A DNA stretch of 64,000 nucleotides from positions 186,001 through 250,000 of the forward strand of contig NZ_JHBW01000065.1 of NCBI RefSeq assembly GCF_001273845.1, in the 5' to 3' direction. The position numbers and the translations under genes were made by a program. The notes beneath the pieces were generated by a model. The model had not been told where the DNA came from and did not search any database. It saw only the letters and a list, made by a program, of their open reading frames with translations. The stretch is from Leucobacter musarum subsp. musarum (GTDB taxonomy: Bacteria; Actinomycetota; Actinomycetes; Actinomycetales; Microbacteriaceae). Within the stretch, counting starts at the first letter, position 1, and each line of letters opens with the position of its first letter. This document shows positions 1-8,516 of this stretch, piece by piece.

Positions 1-760
1 GAGACGCAGAGATATACGCCATCATCGCGGTGAATGCGCTGGCGAACGCGACGGTGTATCCGAGGTACTGGCGCGACAGTAGATCTCGCAACGGTGACCC
101 GAGTGCTAGTTTTGCCTGGGCGAGTTCGGCGCGACGGGCGGGCGTCAGAGATTCACGCACGCCGAAGATGGCGGCGACCAGCATGATCGCGGCGATCCCG
201 AGCACGATTGCGAGTACCCCGCGCCACCCCAGAGCGTCGGCGAACAGGCCGCCGACGAGCGGTGCGATGACCGGGGCGACACCGGTGACGATCATCATCA
301 GGCTCATTGCGCGTGCGACCGCGGCGCCTCGCGCGAGATCTGAAATGATCGCTCGACTGAGTACCATGCCTGCCGCACCCGACATGCCCTGAAGCAGGCG
401 TGCACCGATGAGCATGCCCAGCGAGGGCGCACACACCGCGCCGAGGCTTGAGGCCACCAGTACTGCTGCGCCGATGAGGAGCAACGGTCGACGACCGAAG
501 CGATCGGAGAGCGGGCCGAACACGAGCTGACCGGCGGCGATTCCGAGGAGGAACGCGGTCAGCGTCAGCTGCACACCGGTCGGGGTCGCCTCGAACTCGC
601 GCCCAATTGCAAGAAACGACGGAAGGTACAGGTCAGTCGCGAACGGTGCCACGGCAGACAGCAGCGCCAAGATGAGCAGGAGGCCGCCAGAGAGGGCCGG
701 GGGGCGCTGCGGCGAGCCGACGGGCAATGCGGGCGGTACTGGTGCAGGGGGAGTGGACAC
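1..760 (-). CDS. Bcr/CflA-family MFS drug exporter (partial, C-terminus outside window)
   Basis: About 253 codons are visible, running off the left edge. The frame opens with GTG at 758-760 (MSTPPAPVPP...). It shows the MFS motif A region GPLSDRFGRRPLL between the second and third membrane segments, the N-terminal PFATDLYLPSF typical of the Bcr/CflA branch, and LLQGMSGAAGMVLSRAI, also typical of that branch. About seven hydrophobic segments are visible. Members are proton-driven exporters of drugs or small metabolites in the cytoplasmic membrane; the substrate cannot be read. It diverges from a MarR regulator across a palindrome, which suggests the regulator controls this exporter. Family call is firm; substrate is unknown. 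Confidence 0.9.
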   Translation of the reverse strand, partial: MSTPPAPVPPALPVGSPQRPPALSGGLLLILALLSAVAPFATDLYLPSFLAIGREFEATPTGVQLTLTAFLLGIAAGQLVFGPLSDRFGRRPLLLIGAAVLVASSLGAVCAPSLGMLIGARLLQGMSGAAGMVLSRAIISDLARGAAVARAMSLMMIVTGVAPVIAPLVGGLFADALGWRGVLAIVLGIAAIMLVAAIFGVRESLTPARRAELAQAKLALGSPLRDLLSRQYLGYTVAFASAFTAMMAYISAS

Positions 761-765
761 GAATA

Positions 766-781
766 GTTATTTTAACATAAC
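766..781. promoter_or_regulatory. Palindromic MarR-type operator in the divergent promoter
   Basis: The 16-nt sequence GTTATTTTAACATAAC matches its reverse complement at 14 of 16 positions and is AT-rich in GC-rich DNA. It sits 5 bp upstream of the exporter GTG and 27 bp upstream of the regulator ATG. A possible -10 of the regulator (TACGAT, 797-802) would place its -35 inside the palindrome. Binding by the neighbouring MarR protein, and repression of both genes, is inferred from position. Confidence 0.7.
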
Positions 782-808
782 CACTTTGGGTCACCGTACG
801 ATATGTGC

Positions 809-1261
809 ATGGCCGCATCGCAGACCGACGCCGAGGCGCTCGCCGATATCGCCAGCGCAGTGCTCTCGTTGGCGCGAGAGATCGAGTTTCGCCACGCCCA
901 CGACGACTACATTCCACTGACGCAGACCGAACGGCTCGTGCTGGGCACGCTCGATCGGCAAGGCGAGAGCGCGCCGAGCGCACTTGCCGCGCAACTGGGC
1001 CTGCAGCGTTCAAATCTGAGCACGGCCCTGCGCGGATTGGAATCGAAAGGGTTGGTCGGGCGACGCCGCTCGGACCCGGATGGTCGAGGAGTGCTCGTGA
1101 GCTCGACGCCGCTCGCCGCCGAGAATCTGGCGCGATTGCGAGCGCGGTGGTCGCAGGTCATTGCATCGGTGGCTCCTGAAGACGTCGAGCCCTCGGATCT
1201 CGCGCGGCTCTTGAGCGGCATGGCACAGGCATTCGTGGACCGCCGACGCACGGGCGACTGA
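809..1261 (+). CDS. MarR-family transcriptional regulator
   Basis: The 150-residue protein has the MarR winged-helix layout. A helical dimerisation segment comes first, then TQTERLVLGTLDRQG (helix 2), a recognition helix around LQRSNLSTALRGLESKGLV and a wing RRSDPDGRGVLVSST, then a C-terminal helix that would complete the dimer interface. MarR proteins usually bind small ligands and release DNA. I start at ATG 809; ATG 803 adds two residues (MC). There is no clear ribosome-binding site, and a -10-like TACGAT at 797-802 would make transcription start near 809, so a leaderless message is plausible. It probably regulates itself and the divergent exporter. Confidence 0.88.
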   Translation: MAASQTDAEALADIASAVLSLAREIEFRHAHDDYIPLTQTERLVLGTLDRQGESAPSALAAQLGLQRSNLSTALRGLESKGLVGRRRSDPDGRGVLVSSTPLAAENLARLRARWSQVIASVAPEDVEPSDLARLLSGMAQAFVDRRRTGD

Positions 1262-1339
1262 ATCCGCATCCCACTCGTCGGCCGCGTATTGCCCGTGTCA
1301 GACCCACGGACGCCAACAAAACGCGGTAGCGTCGCAGGT

Positions 1340-2128
1340 ATGGTGAGCGAACATCTGCCGGGCGGATCCGGCGGCGTGTGGCGAGTATCAGAGCCGGGGC
1401 AGGAAACCCGAGTGCACCGGCCGACTGGCCCGTGGACCCCGGCTGTGCACGCGCTCCTGGAATATCTGCGTGCCGCGGGGCTTGACGGCGTGCCTCGCGT
1501 ACACGGCCTGGATGCGGACGGGCGCGAAGTGCTCGAGTATCTGCCCGGCGATACCCTCGACCCCGAGCGTGAGACGGTGTCGGACGCGGCGCTCGCCGCA
1601 GCCGTGAAGTGGTTGCGTCGGTATCACGATGTCGTGCAGGGCTTCCGGCCCGGTGCTCTCGAGTGGCGACAGGGGCTGCAACCGTTGCGCGACGACCAGG
1701 TCATCTGCCACAACGATCCGGGGCTCTACAACTGGGTCGTGAGCGATGGCGCATTCGCAGGCATGATCGATTGGGACCGGGCCGGTCCGGGCCGACCGAT
1801 CGATGATCTCGCCTTTCTCTGCTGGTCAGGAGTTCCGCTGTTGCGCGAGACCCCGACGCACGATGCCGCACGACGGTTGAGAGTCGCGGCCGATGCCTAC
1901 GGAGGCATCGACGTGGCGGAACTGCTGGATGCCGTCGATACGCGTATGGCGCTCATCTCGGAGCGTTGGAAAGCTGGTCTTGACCGGCGCGATCCCGGAA
2001 CCATTGCGCTGCGCGATGCCGGCATCATGGGTCGCCATGAAGCGCGCGTCGCCGCATTCCGCGAGCGCAGCGAGCTGATTCGTCGTGAAACCTGCACAGT
2101 ATCGCCGAGCACCGAGGAGACACCATGA
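1340..2128 (+). CDS. APH/choline-kinase-like phosphotransferase
   Basis: The 262-residue protein is of the aminoglycoside phosphotransferase/choline kinase fold. The catalytic loop HNDPGLYNWV carries the Brenner-type H-x-D...N residues, and MIDWDRAGPGRPIDDLAFL carries the metal-binding aspartate in the DFG-like position. The N-lobe is short. I chose ATG 1340 over an in-frame upstream start because the core begins right after it. Substrates of such proteins range from aminoglycosides to sugars, homoserine and choline, so resistance should not be assumed. The stop overlaps the start of the next gene by 4 bp (ATGA), so the two are probably translated together. Confidence 0.8.
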   Translation: MVSEHLPGGSGGVWRVSEPGQETRVHRPTGPWTPAVHALLEYLRAAGLDGVPRVHGLDADGREVLEYLPGDTLDPERETVSDAALAAAVKWLRRYHDVVQGFRPGALEWRQGLQPLRDDQVICHNDPGLYNWVVSDGAFAGMIDWDRAGPGRPIDDLAFLCWSGVPLLRETPTHDAARRLRVAADAYGGIDVAELLDAVDTRMALISERWKAGLDRRDPGTIALRDAGIMGRHEARVAAFRERSELIRRETCTVSPSTEETP

Positions 2129-3027
2129 CCTTGTCCATCGCCGATGGCGGCATCGAGACCGCGCTCACCGATCGTCTCGGTCAGCACCTCCGAGAGTTCG
2201 CGGCATTCGAATTGCTCGATACAGCGGCGGGCAGGATCGCCCTCACCGAGTACTACGCACCCTTCATCGCAGTGGCGAGGCAGCACGCGTTGCCGCTCGT
2301 GCTCGACACCCCCACCTGGCGCGCGAACACCGACTGGGGCGAACGGCTCGGCTACCGTGCAGATGCGCTCGCACGGATCAACGCGGATGCCGTTGCCTTC
2401 GTGCGTGAGCTCGACGAGGAATCGCCCGTCGGTGCACCCGAGATCGTCGTCAACGGCTGTGTCGGGCCGCGGACCGATGAGTACGTGGCCGCGCAGCGCA
2501 TGACGGCCGGGGAAGCGGAGGAATACCACGCCCCGCAGGTGCGCGCACTCGCGGAGGCGGGTGCCGACCGCGTGACCTCGGTGACCACCCTCGATGCTGT
2601 GGAAGGCATCGGGGTTGTGCGCGCCGCTCTTGCCGCGCGTGTGCCCGGTGCGGTGTCGTTCATCGTCGGTGCCGATGGCTTGCTCGCCGATGGCAGCACG
2701 CTCGATGCGGCAATCGCCGAGGTCGACGCGGCGACGGAGGGTGGAGCAGTCGGCTTTTTGGTGAACTGCGCGCACCCCGCGGAGGCCGCTCGAGCACTCG
2801 AACACGCGCACGGTGCGGCCGAACTCGAGCGATTGATCGGCTTTCGGCTGAATGCAGCTCGCGCGGGAACAGACTCTGCTGATTCAGCAGCAGACTTCGC
2901 CGCAGCTGAGATCGCACTCCGTAACGCTGCCCCGTCGGCGAACGTGTTCGGGGGGTGCTGCGGCACCGATGTCGACCACATCGCAGCGCTCGCAGCAGCG
3001 ATGGGGGAGCGGCCAACCGCGGGTTGA
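2125..3027 (+). CDS. Homocysteine S-methyltransferase family protein (MmuM-like)
   Basis: The 300-residue protein is a TIM-barrel methyltransferase of the homocysteine S-methyltransferase family. The zinc-binding cysteines are in place: FLVNCAHP in the middle and GGCCGTDVDHI at the C-terminus. The start IADGGIETALTDRLG matches the family N-terminus. Relatives transfer a methyl group from S-methylmethionine or S-adenosylmethionine to homocysteine to make methionine. It is translationally coupled to the upstream phosphotransferase by an ATGA overlap, an unusual partner whose meaning I cannot infer. Family is firm; the exact methyl donor is not. Confidence 0.85.
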   Translation: MTLSIADGGIETALTDRLGQHLREFAAFELLDTAAGRIALTEYYAPFIAVARQHALPLVLDTPTWRANTDWGERLGYRADALARINADAVAFVRELDEESPVGAPEIVVNGCVGPRTDEYVAAQRMTAGEAEEYHAPQVRALAEAGADRVTSVTTLDAVEGIGVVRAALAARVPGAVSFIVGADGLLADGSTLDAAIAEVDAATEGGAVGFLVNCAHPAEAARALEHAHGAAELERLIGFRLNAARAGTDSADSAADFAAAEIALRNAAPSANVFGGCCGTDVDHIAALAAAMGERPTAG

Positions 3028-3064
3028 CACCGATCTTTCCGGCGGACGTGGTTAGGCTGTCGGC

Positions 3065-3787
3065 GTGAGTAAAGACCCATTCGAGGAACTCTTCGGCCCG
3101 GCGGACTCTGCAGAGCCTCCGACTGAGCCGCAGCCGGTTCCCGCGCGCCAGCGCCTCTCGTACGAGCAGGCGGAACGCGTGCGCACGGCGCAATTGTCCA
3201 CTGAACCACGCGCCGCACGCTCGCAGAGCGGCGAAGCTCCGCGAGCGCTGCCTTGGATTGTCGTCGGCGTCGTCGCCGTCGTCGCGATCATCGTCTGCAT
3301 CGTGTTGGTCAACATCGCGCGCGGAGGGCAGGCCTCCGAATCCCCGAAGCCGAGCAGCTCACCGTCGTCGACGCCGAGCGCCACCCCGACTCCGTCGGCG
3401 CCAGACGAAGACGATGCGGCCGATGCACAGGCCGACGCCGACGGCGACGACGCGGATGACCCGAACGCGGTTCCCGATGTCGAGGTTGGGCCGACGTCTC
3501 AACTCCAGATCACCCAGTGGAACGCGACGTCAGATCTGAGCCAGAAGTTCGGCCGCACCCAGTACTACATCGAGGGCGAGAACCTGCAGCTGCTGGAAAG
3601 CCCCCTCATCGCGTCACTGCCGGAGTCGTGCGCCGCGATGCGCACACAATGGGGCGCAACGCGCGGAGCCGATGGCACCTTCACGCTGATGAAGCCCGCG
3701 GAGAAGTGCGCGGCGGCACCCGAGGTCTATGACGAAATCTGGGGTCTGACCGACGCGTTCGTGAAGACCATCAAAGTCACCGCGTAG
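3065..3787 (+). CDS. Membrane-anchored protein of unknown function
   Basis: I do not recognise this 240-residue protein. Residues 1-58 are polar and would be cytoplasmic. One strong membrane segment follows (about 63-85, LPWIVVGVVAVVAIIVCIVL), then a Ser/Pro/Thr and Asp/Ala-rich acidic linker (about 90-140) typical of extracellular spacers. A compact C-terminal domain of about 100 residues has two cysteines (in PESCAAMRTQWG and AEKCAAAP) that could form a disulfide. GTG 3065 is the start. It looks like an envelope protein with an external domain on a stalk. Confidence 0.75.
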   Translation: MSKDPFEELFGPADSAEPPTEPQPVPARQRLSYEQAERVRTAQLSTEPRAARSQSGEAPRALPWIVVGVVAVVAIIVCIVLVNIARGGQASESPKPSSSPSSTPSATPTPSAPDEDDAADAQADADGDDADDPNAVPDVEVGPTSQLQITQWNATSDLSQKFGRTQYYIEGENLQLLESPLIASLPESCAAMRTQWGATRGADGTFTLMKPAEKCAAAPEVYDEIWGLTDAFVKTIKVTA

Positions 3788-3822
3788 CGCCAGCAGTCGC
3801 CGCGTCAGCCTCCTGCTGGCGC
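3787..3822. terminator. Hairpin between convergent genes
   Basis: GCGCCAGCAG (3787-3796) pairs perfectly with CTGCTGGCGC (3813-3822). It starts in the last base of the upstream stop codon and its other arm lies in the final codons of the convergent protease gene. It could end transcription from both sides. There is no T-run. Confidence 0.55.
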
Positions 3823-4605
3823 GGCGAACAAGCCTGGCGCGAGCAGCACGGCGAGCGGATACCCCGCGAAACTGACGATATCGAGAATCCAGTGGGCGAC
3901 GATCAGCGGGAGTGATCGACCCCAGCGCTGGTAGGCCCAGCCGAAGACCACCCCCATTACGACGTTGCCGATGAAGCCGCCGAAGCCCTGGTACAGGTGA
4001 TAGCTGCCGCGGAGCAGCGCACTGGCGACGATCGTCGCCCAAGGACCCCACCCCAATCGCCGCAGTCGATCGAAGAGGTAGGCGACGACGATGAGTTCTT
4101 CGCCGAGTGCGGCGCGAAGTGCCTGCAGCACGAGCACCGGAACGGTCCACCAGGCGGCGTCGAGTGCGGTGGGAACAACGGTCGCATTGATGCCGATCTG
4201 CTTCGCGAACAGGTAGAACGCGATCCCCGGAATCCCGATGAGTGCCGCGAGGACGAACCCGCCGCCGACCTCCCGCGCCCACCACCCGCGGGCAGCGCCG
4301 GGAACGCGTCCGAACCCGAGTCGTGACAGGTGCGGGGTGCGATACGACCACAGCAGGAACACGACGAGCGCGATTGGGGCGAGCCCGAACGCGAACTGCA
4401 GCAACTGGTAGACGAGATCGAAGACCGGGCGATCCGACAGTGATCGATTGATCGTCGCCGTCTGCGTTGACAGTGCCGTGTCTCGGGTGAGCCGCTCGGT
4501 AATGGAGACAATCGCGTAGACCGCGGATGCTCCGAACGAGAGCGCGAGCACAATCGCGATCTCCCAGCGCAACCGGGTGCGAGATGCAGAAGCTGGCATG
4601 GCCAC
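3805..4605 (-). CDS. CPBP-family intramembrane metalloprotease (CAAX protease-like)
   Basis: The 266-residue protein has about seven or eight membrane segments and the CPBP (Abi) layout. LGEELIVVAYLFDRLRRLGW carries the two glutamates of motif 1, RGSYHLYQGFGGFIGNVVMG the histidine of motif 2, and PLIVAHWILDIVSFAG the histidine and aspartate of the last motif. The arginine usual in the EExxxR motif is replaced by valine, giving an EELIVVAYLF form. Members are membrane glutamic/metallo proteases linked to peptide processing or self-immunity; no bacteriocin genes are nearby. The start is ATG 4605, with ATG 4599 possible. Confidence 0.85.
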   Translation of the reverse strand: MAMPASASRTRLRWEIAIVLALSFGASAVYAIVSITERLTRDTALSTQTATINRSLSDRPVFDLVYQLLQFAFGLAPIALVVFLLWSYRTPHLSRLGFGRVPGAARGWWAREVGGGFVLAALIGIPGIAFYLFAKQIGINATVVPTALDAAWWTVPVLVLQALRAALGEELIVVAYLFDRLRRLGWGPWATIVASALLRGSYHLYQGFGGFIGNVVMGVVFGWAYQRWGRSLPLIVAHWILDIVSFAGYPLAVLLAPGLFAAPAGG

Positions 4606-4745
4606 AGCGTACTGCGACCTCGCGAGACGAATGTTGGGAGCGCACAGTTCGAAGACTTTCGAATGGAAATCGGTGAGCGAACTCCTACAGAAATCGGTTA
4701 CGAAGGCGTTACGCTCTGTCGATTTGTGCGCATCCGGTCTGACAG

Positions 4746-4757
4746 GTCGCTAGGCTG
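4746..4757 (+). promoter_or_regulatory. Promoter-like motif shared with the second transporter operon
   Basis: GTCGCTAGGCTG lies 81 bp before the binding-protein start codon and occurs identically at 13414-13425 before the other binding-protein gene. TAGGCT resembles a -10 box; a TTGTGC at 4724-4729 is 21 bp upstream, which is longer than a standard spacer. Further upstream are paired direct repeats: TTCGAA at 4648 and 4658, GAAATCGGT at 4666 and 4690, GTTACG at 4697 and 4708. Confidence 0.4.
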
Positions 4758-4838
4758 TGAACGACCATCGATTCTGTTGGACGTCCGTGAATAGAGACAT
4801 TCGTGGTCATCCGGCAGACACTTTCAAGGAGGAAACCA

Positions 4839-6458
4839 GTGAAGCGATCACGGATCGGTTACGGGCTCATCGCCCTGGCCGCCGCAGGCGCCCTGGCGCT
4901 GTCCGGCTGCTCGTCGAGCGGCGGAAACAGCGGCGGCGGCGAAGCAGACAGCGCGGCCATCATCACGACGAACGGCTCGGAGCCGCAGAACCCGTTGATC
5001 GCCACCAACACCAATGAGGTCGGCGGTGGCAAGATCCTCGACCTGATCTTCGCAGGTCTGGTCTACTACGACGCAGAGGGCGCGGCGCACAACGATATCG
5101 CCGAGTCCATCGAGAGCGATGACGCGACGAACTACACCATCAAGATTCGCGACGACGCGACCTTCACCGATGGCACGCCCGTCAAGGCGGAGAATTTCGT
5201 CAAGGCGTGGAACTACGGCGCCAACGCCGAGAACACTCAGCTCAACAGCTACTTCTTCGAGGACATCGAGGGCTTCAGCTATGAAGAGAACGTCGCTGAG
5301 CTCTCGGGCCTCAAGGTCGTCGATGACACTACCTTCACGGTGAAGCTCAACAAGGCCGCATCGGACTTCCCGCTGCGCTTGGGCTACTCGGCGTTCTACC
5401 CGCTGCCCGACTCGGCATTCGACGACATGGACGCACAGGGCGAGAACCCCGTCGTCAACGGCCCGTACAAGCTGGCCGGCGATGACGCGTGGCAGCACGA
5501 CGAGCAGATCGAGCTCGTCGTGAACGAGGACTACAACGGACCCCGCGTGCCGCAGAACGGTGGCGTGACCATCAAGTTCTACGCCACGCAGGATGCGTCG
5601 TACTCCGACCTCCTCGGCGGCAACGTCGACGTCATCGACCAGATCCCCGAGACCCAGCTCGCCAACTTCGAGTCTGATCTCGACGGCCGCTCGGTCAACC
5701 AGCCGGCAGCGATCTTCCAGTCCTTCACCATCCCGGAGCGCCTCGAGCACTTCTCGGGCGACGAGGGCAAGCTGCGCCGCCAGGCCATCTCGATGTCGAT
5801 CAACCGCGAGCAGATCACGGACAAGATCTTCGAGGGCACCCGCACCCCGGCAAGCGACTTCACCTCGCCCGTCATCGACGGCTGGAGCGACTCGCTCGAG
5901 GGCGCAGACGTGCTGGCCTACAACCCCGACGAGGCGAAGAAGCTGTGGGCTGAAGCCGACGCGATCTCGCCGTGGTCGGGCACCTTCGAGATCGCTTACA
6001 ACTCGGACGGTGGCCACCAGGCTTGGGTCGACGCGACGACAAACAGCATCGCATCGACGCTCGGCATCGACGCGGCAGGCAAGGCCTACCCGAAGTTCGA
6101 CGTGCTGCGCGAAGAAGTGACGAACCGCACGATCCAGACCGCCTTCCGCACCGGTTGGCAGGCTGACTACCCGGGTCTGTTCAACTTCCTCGGGCCGTTG
6201 TACGCAACGAACGCCTCCTCGAACGACGGTGACTACTCGAACCCCGAGTTCGACAAGCTGCTGCAGGAGGGCTCGGTCGACACCGACATCGCTTCGGCGA
6301 ACGAGAAGTTCCAGCAGGCTCAGGAGATCCTCCTCGAAGACCTGCCGGCCTTCCCGCTCTGGTACTCGAACGTGAACGGCGGCTACGGCGAGAACGTTCA
6401 GAACGTCGAGTTCGGTTGGAACTCGGTGCCGCTCTACTACGAGATCACCAAGAACTAA
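4839..6458 (+). CDS. Peptide ABC transporter substrate-binding lipoprotein (SBP_bac_5)
   Basis: The 539-residue protein begins with a lipoprotein signal: basic VKRSR, a hydrophobic core and the lipobox LSGC with the lipidated cysteine at residue 24. The mature part is an OppA/DppA family 5 binding protein, capturing di- or oligopeptides outside the membrane. I chose GTG 4839 because AAGGAGG (4826-4832) lies 6 bp before it; the longer upstream reading frame has no such site. It heads an operon with two permeases and a fused ATPase. A 13-bp hairpin after its stop probably lets it be made in excess over the membrane parts. Confidence 0.92.
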   Translation: MKRSRIGYGLIALAAAGALALSGCSSSGGNSGGGEADSAAIITTNGSEPQNPLIATNTNEVGGGKILDLIFAGLVYYDAEGAAHNDIAESIESDDATNYTIKIRDDATFTDGTPVKAENFVKAWNYGANAENTQLNSYFFEDIEGFSYEENVAELSGLKVVDDTTFTVKLNKAASDFPLRLGYSAFYPLPDSAFDDMDAQGENPVVNGPYKLAGDDAWQHDEQIELVVNEDYNGPRVPQNGGVTIKFYATQDASYSDLLGGNVDVIDQIPETQLANFESDLDGRSVNQPAAIFQSFTIPERLEHFSGDEGKLRRQAISMSINREQITDKIFEGTRTPASDFTSPVIDGWSDSLEGADVLAYNPDEAKKLWAEADAISPWSGTFEIAYNSDGGHQAWVDATTNSIASTLGIDAAGKAYPKFDVLREEVTNRTIQTAFRTGWQADYPGLFNFLGPLYATNASSNDGDYSNPEFDKLLQEGSVDTDIASANEKFQQAQEILLEDLPAFPLWYSNVNGGYGENVQNVEFGWNSVPLYYEITKN

Positions 6459-6471
6459 CCACCCCGAAGTC

Positions 6472-6502
6472 GGAGGCCCCGGGCGCACTGCCCGGGGCCT
6501 CC
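6472..6502 (+). terminator. Hairpin between binding-protein and permease genes
   Basis: GGAGGCCCCGGGC (6472-6484) pairs perfectly with GCCCGGGGCCTCC (6490-6502) around a 5-nt loop. No T-run follows, and the permease genes 142 bp downstream lie in the same direction, so it more likely stabilises the binding-protein message or partly attenuates than fully terminates. Confidence 0.65.
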
Positions 6503-6643
6503 GCGCTGGGCGGAGCGCTACCCGCGCACCGCCTGGACCCAGACCTGTAAACCGGAAACATCGACGTTCCCTGAGTTTGCATCGCAACACAACTGCGAGA
6601 GAATACGCGACATGTTCAACAATCAGATTCGGAGGAACGGCAC

Positions 6644-7570
6644 ATGCTGAGATACGTCCTCTTCCGACTGCTCCAGGTCATCCCAGTGCTGCTGGGCACG
6701 ACCTTCCTCATCTACTTCATGGTCTTCGCCATGCCCGGCGACCCCATCCTCGCCATGTTCGGCGACAAGACGCCCGACCCCGCGGTTGTCGAGCGCCTCC
6801 GCGAGCAATACAACCTCGATCAGCCTTTCATCGTGCAGTACCTGCTCTACCTCAAGGGCGTGCTGATCGGAGACTTCGGTACCAGCCTGTCGGGTCAGTC
6901 GGTCTCGAGCATTCTGGAGCGCACCTTCCCGGTGACGATCAAGCTTGCGGCGATGGCCATCGTCATCGAGCTCGCGATCGCGATCACCGTCGGCCTCATC
7001 TCGGGTCTGCGCAAGGGCAAGCTGTTCGACAACGTCAACCTGATCATCGGTCTGCTCTTCATGAGCGTGCCGATCTTCGTGATCGCCTTCATCGCGCAGT
7101 GGGGCCTCGGCATCAAGCTTGGCTGGTTCCGCACGACCGTCGGTACCGGGGCGCCGGTGCAAGACCTGCTGCTTCCCGCGATCGTGCTGGGCTTCTCGCT
7201 CTACGCGACGAGCATGCGGCTCACGCGAGCGTCGGTGATTGACACGATGAACCAGGACTTCGTACGCACCGCGTACGCCAAGGGCCTGAGCCGCGGCCGC
7301 GTCATTCCGGTGCACGTGCTGCGCAACTCGCTGATCCCGACCATCACCAACACGGCCACCGACTTCGGTGTGCTCATGGTGGGCGCCACCGTCACCGAGG
7401 GCATCTTCAACGTGCCCGGTGTCGGCAACGCACTCTTCGGTGCGATCCTGAAGGGCGACAACCCGCTGGTCGTCTCCTTCGTCACGTTCATGGTGCTCAT
7501 CTACCTCGGCGTCAACCTGGTCGTCGACCTGATGTACGCCGTACTCGACCCGAGGATTCGTTATGCCTGA
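6644..7570 (+). CDS. Peptide ABC transporter permease (DppB-like)
   Basis: The 308-residue membrane protein is a DppB/OppB-type permease. It has the N-terminal LRYVLFRLLQVIPVLLGTTF helix and MPGDPI loop typical of the family, about six membrane segments, and the EAA-type cytoplasmic loop YAKGLSRGRVIPVHVLRNSL that docks on the ATPase. ATG 6644 has GGAGGAA 8 bp upstream. It would form the pore with the next permease. Its 3' end overlaps the next start by 8 bp. Confidence 0.92.
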   Translation: MLRYVLFRLLQVIPVLLGTTFLIYFMVFAMPGDPILAMFGDKTPDPAVVERLREQYNLDQPFIVQYLLYLKGVLIGDFGTSLSGQSVSSILERTFPVTIKLAAMAIVIELAIAITVGLISGLRKGKLFDNVNLIIGLLFMSVPIFVIAFIAQWGLGIKLGWFRTTVGTGAPVQDLLLPAIVLGFSLYATSMRLTRASVIDTMNQDFVRTAYAKGLSRGRVIPVHVLRNSLIPTITNTATDFGVLMVGATVTEGIFNVPGVGNALFGAILKGDNPLVVSFVTFMVLIYLGVNLVVDLMYAVLDPRIRYA

Positions 7571-8516
7571 TCCGAAGAAACCGAACGTGGAGCATTTCGT
7601 CGCTCCGTTCGAAGAGACGCCGGTCGCCGCCGTCGATGCGGTGAAGATCGACGAGAAGAAGTCAAACCTGTGGCTCGACGCCTGGCGCGATATGCGCGGC
7701 CGTCCGATGTTCTGGATCTCCGCCGTCATCATCGTCGTCGTGCTCGCCGTCGCGCTGTTCCCGCAGTGGTTCACGCAGGTGGACCCCCGCGCCGCCGATC
7801 TCGCGATGTCGAAGGAGGGCCCGACCGCCGGGCACCTGCTCGGATTCACCGCGCAGGGTCAGGATGTGTTCGCGCGCATCATCTACGGCACCTCCACCTC
7901 GGTGTCCGTCGGCATCCTCGTCGTGCTGATCACGTTCGTGGTCGGTATCGTCGCGGGCTCGCTGGCCGGTTTCTTCGGGGGCTGGGTCGATACCGTGCTG
8001 TCGCGTCTCGGCGACATCTTCTTCTCGATTCCTTACATCCTCGCGGCGGTCATCGTCATGACGGTGTTCCAGGAGTACCGCAATCCTCTGGTGATCGCAT
8101 TCGCGATCGGCGGCTTCTCGTGGCCGGTGTCCGCGCGTATTCTTCGCTCGGAGATTCTGCGAGTGCGCAACGCCGACTTTGTGATGGCATCAACGGCGCT
8201 CGGGCTCTCGAAGTTCAAGACGCTGATTCGCCACGTGCTGCCAAACTCGATCGCACCGCTGCTCGTCGTCACGACGCTGTCGCTCTCCGCGGCGATCGTC
8301 GCCGAGGCCGTGCTGTCGTTCCTGGGCGTCGGCCTGCCGCCGGCCGAGTACATCAGCTGGGGCAACGATATCTCCGCGGCACAGCGAGATCTGCGGAATG
8401 ATCCGCAGCTGCTTCTCTGGCCGTCACTCGCGCTCGCGACCACCGTGCTCGGCTTCGTGCTGCTGGGCGAGGTCGTTCGCGATGCGCTCGATCCGAAGGC
8501 GAGGGCACAGCGATGA
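7563..8516 (+). CDS. Peptide ABC transporter permease (DppC-like)
   Basis: The 317-residue membrane protein is the DppC/OppC partner. A cytoplasmic N-terminus of about 50 residues leads into the first helix (WISAVIIVVVLAVALFPQWF). The extracytoplasmic HLLGFTAQGQDVFARIIYGT matches the family motif LGTDxxGRDVxSR in a variant form. The EAA loop ALGLSKFKTLIRHVLPNSI and about six helices are present. It overlaps the upstream permease by 8 bp and the downstream ATPase by 4 bp, so the operon is tightly coupled. Confidence 0.92.
   Translation: MPDPKKPNVEHFVAPFEETPVAAVDAVKIDEKKSNLWLDAWRDMRGRPMFWISAVIIVVVLAVALFPQWFTQVDPRAADLAMSKEGPTAGHLLGFTAQGQDVFARIIYGTSTSVSVGILVVLITFVVGIVAGSLAGFFGGWVDTVLSRLGDIFFSIPYILAAVIVMTVFQEYRNPLVIAFAIGGFSWPVSARILRSEILRVRNADFVMASTALGLSKFKTLIRHVLPNSIAPLLVVTTLSLSAAIVAEAVLSFLGVGLPPAEYISWGNDISAAQRDLRNDPQLLLWPSLALATTVLGFVLLGEVVRDALDPKARAQR

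Noticed and set aside
1340-2128. Aminoglycoside resistance gene
   Set aside because: The fold is shared by many metabolic kinases; nothing here points to drug resistance.
3805-4605. Bacteriocin immunity role of the CPBP protease
   Set aside because: No bacteriocin precursor or exporter gene is next to it.
4848-6590. 580-codon open frame antisense to the first binding protein
   Set aside because: Its sequence is Val/Arg/Asp-rich shadow protein with no family match, opposite a clear gene; long antisense frames are common in high-GC DNA.
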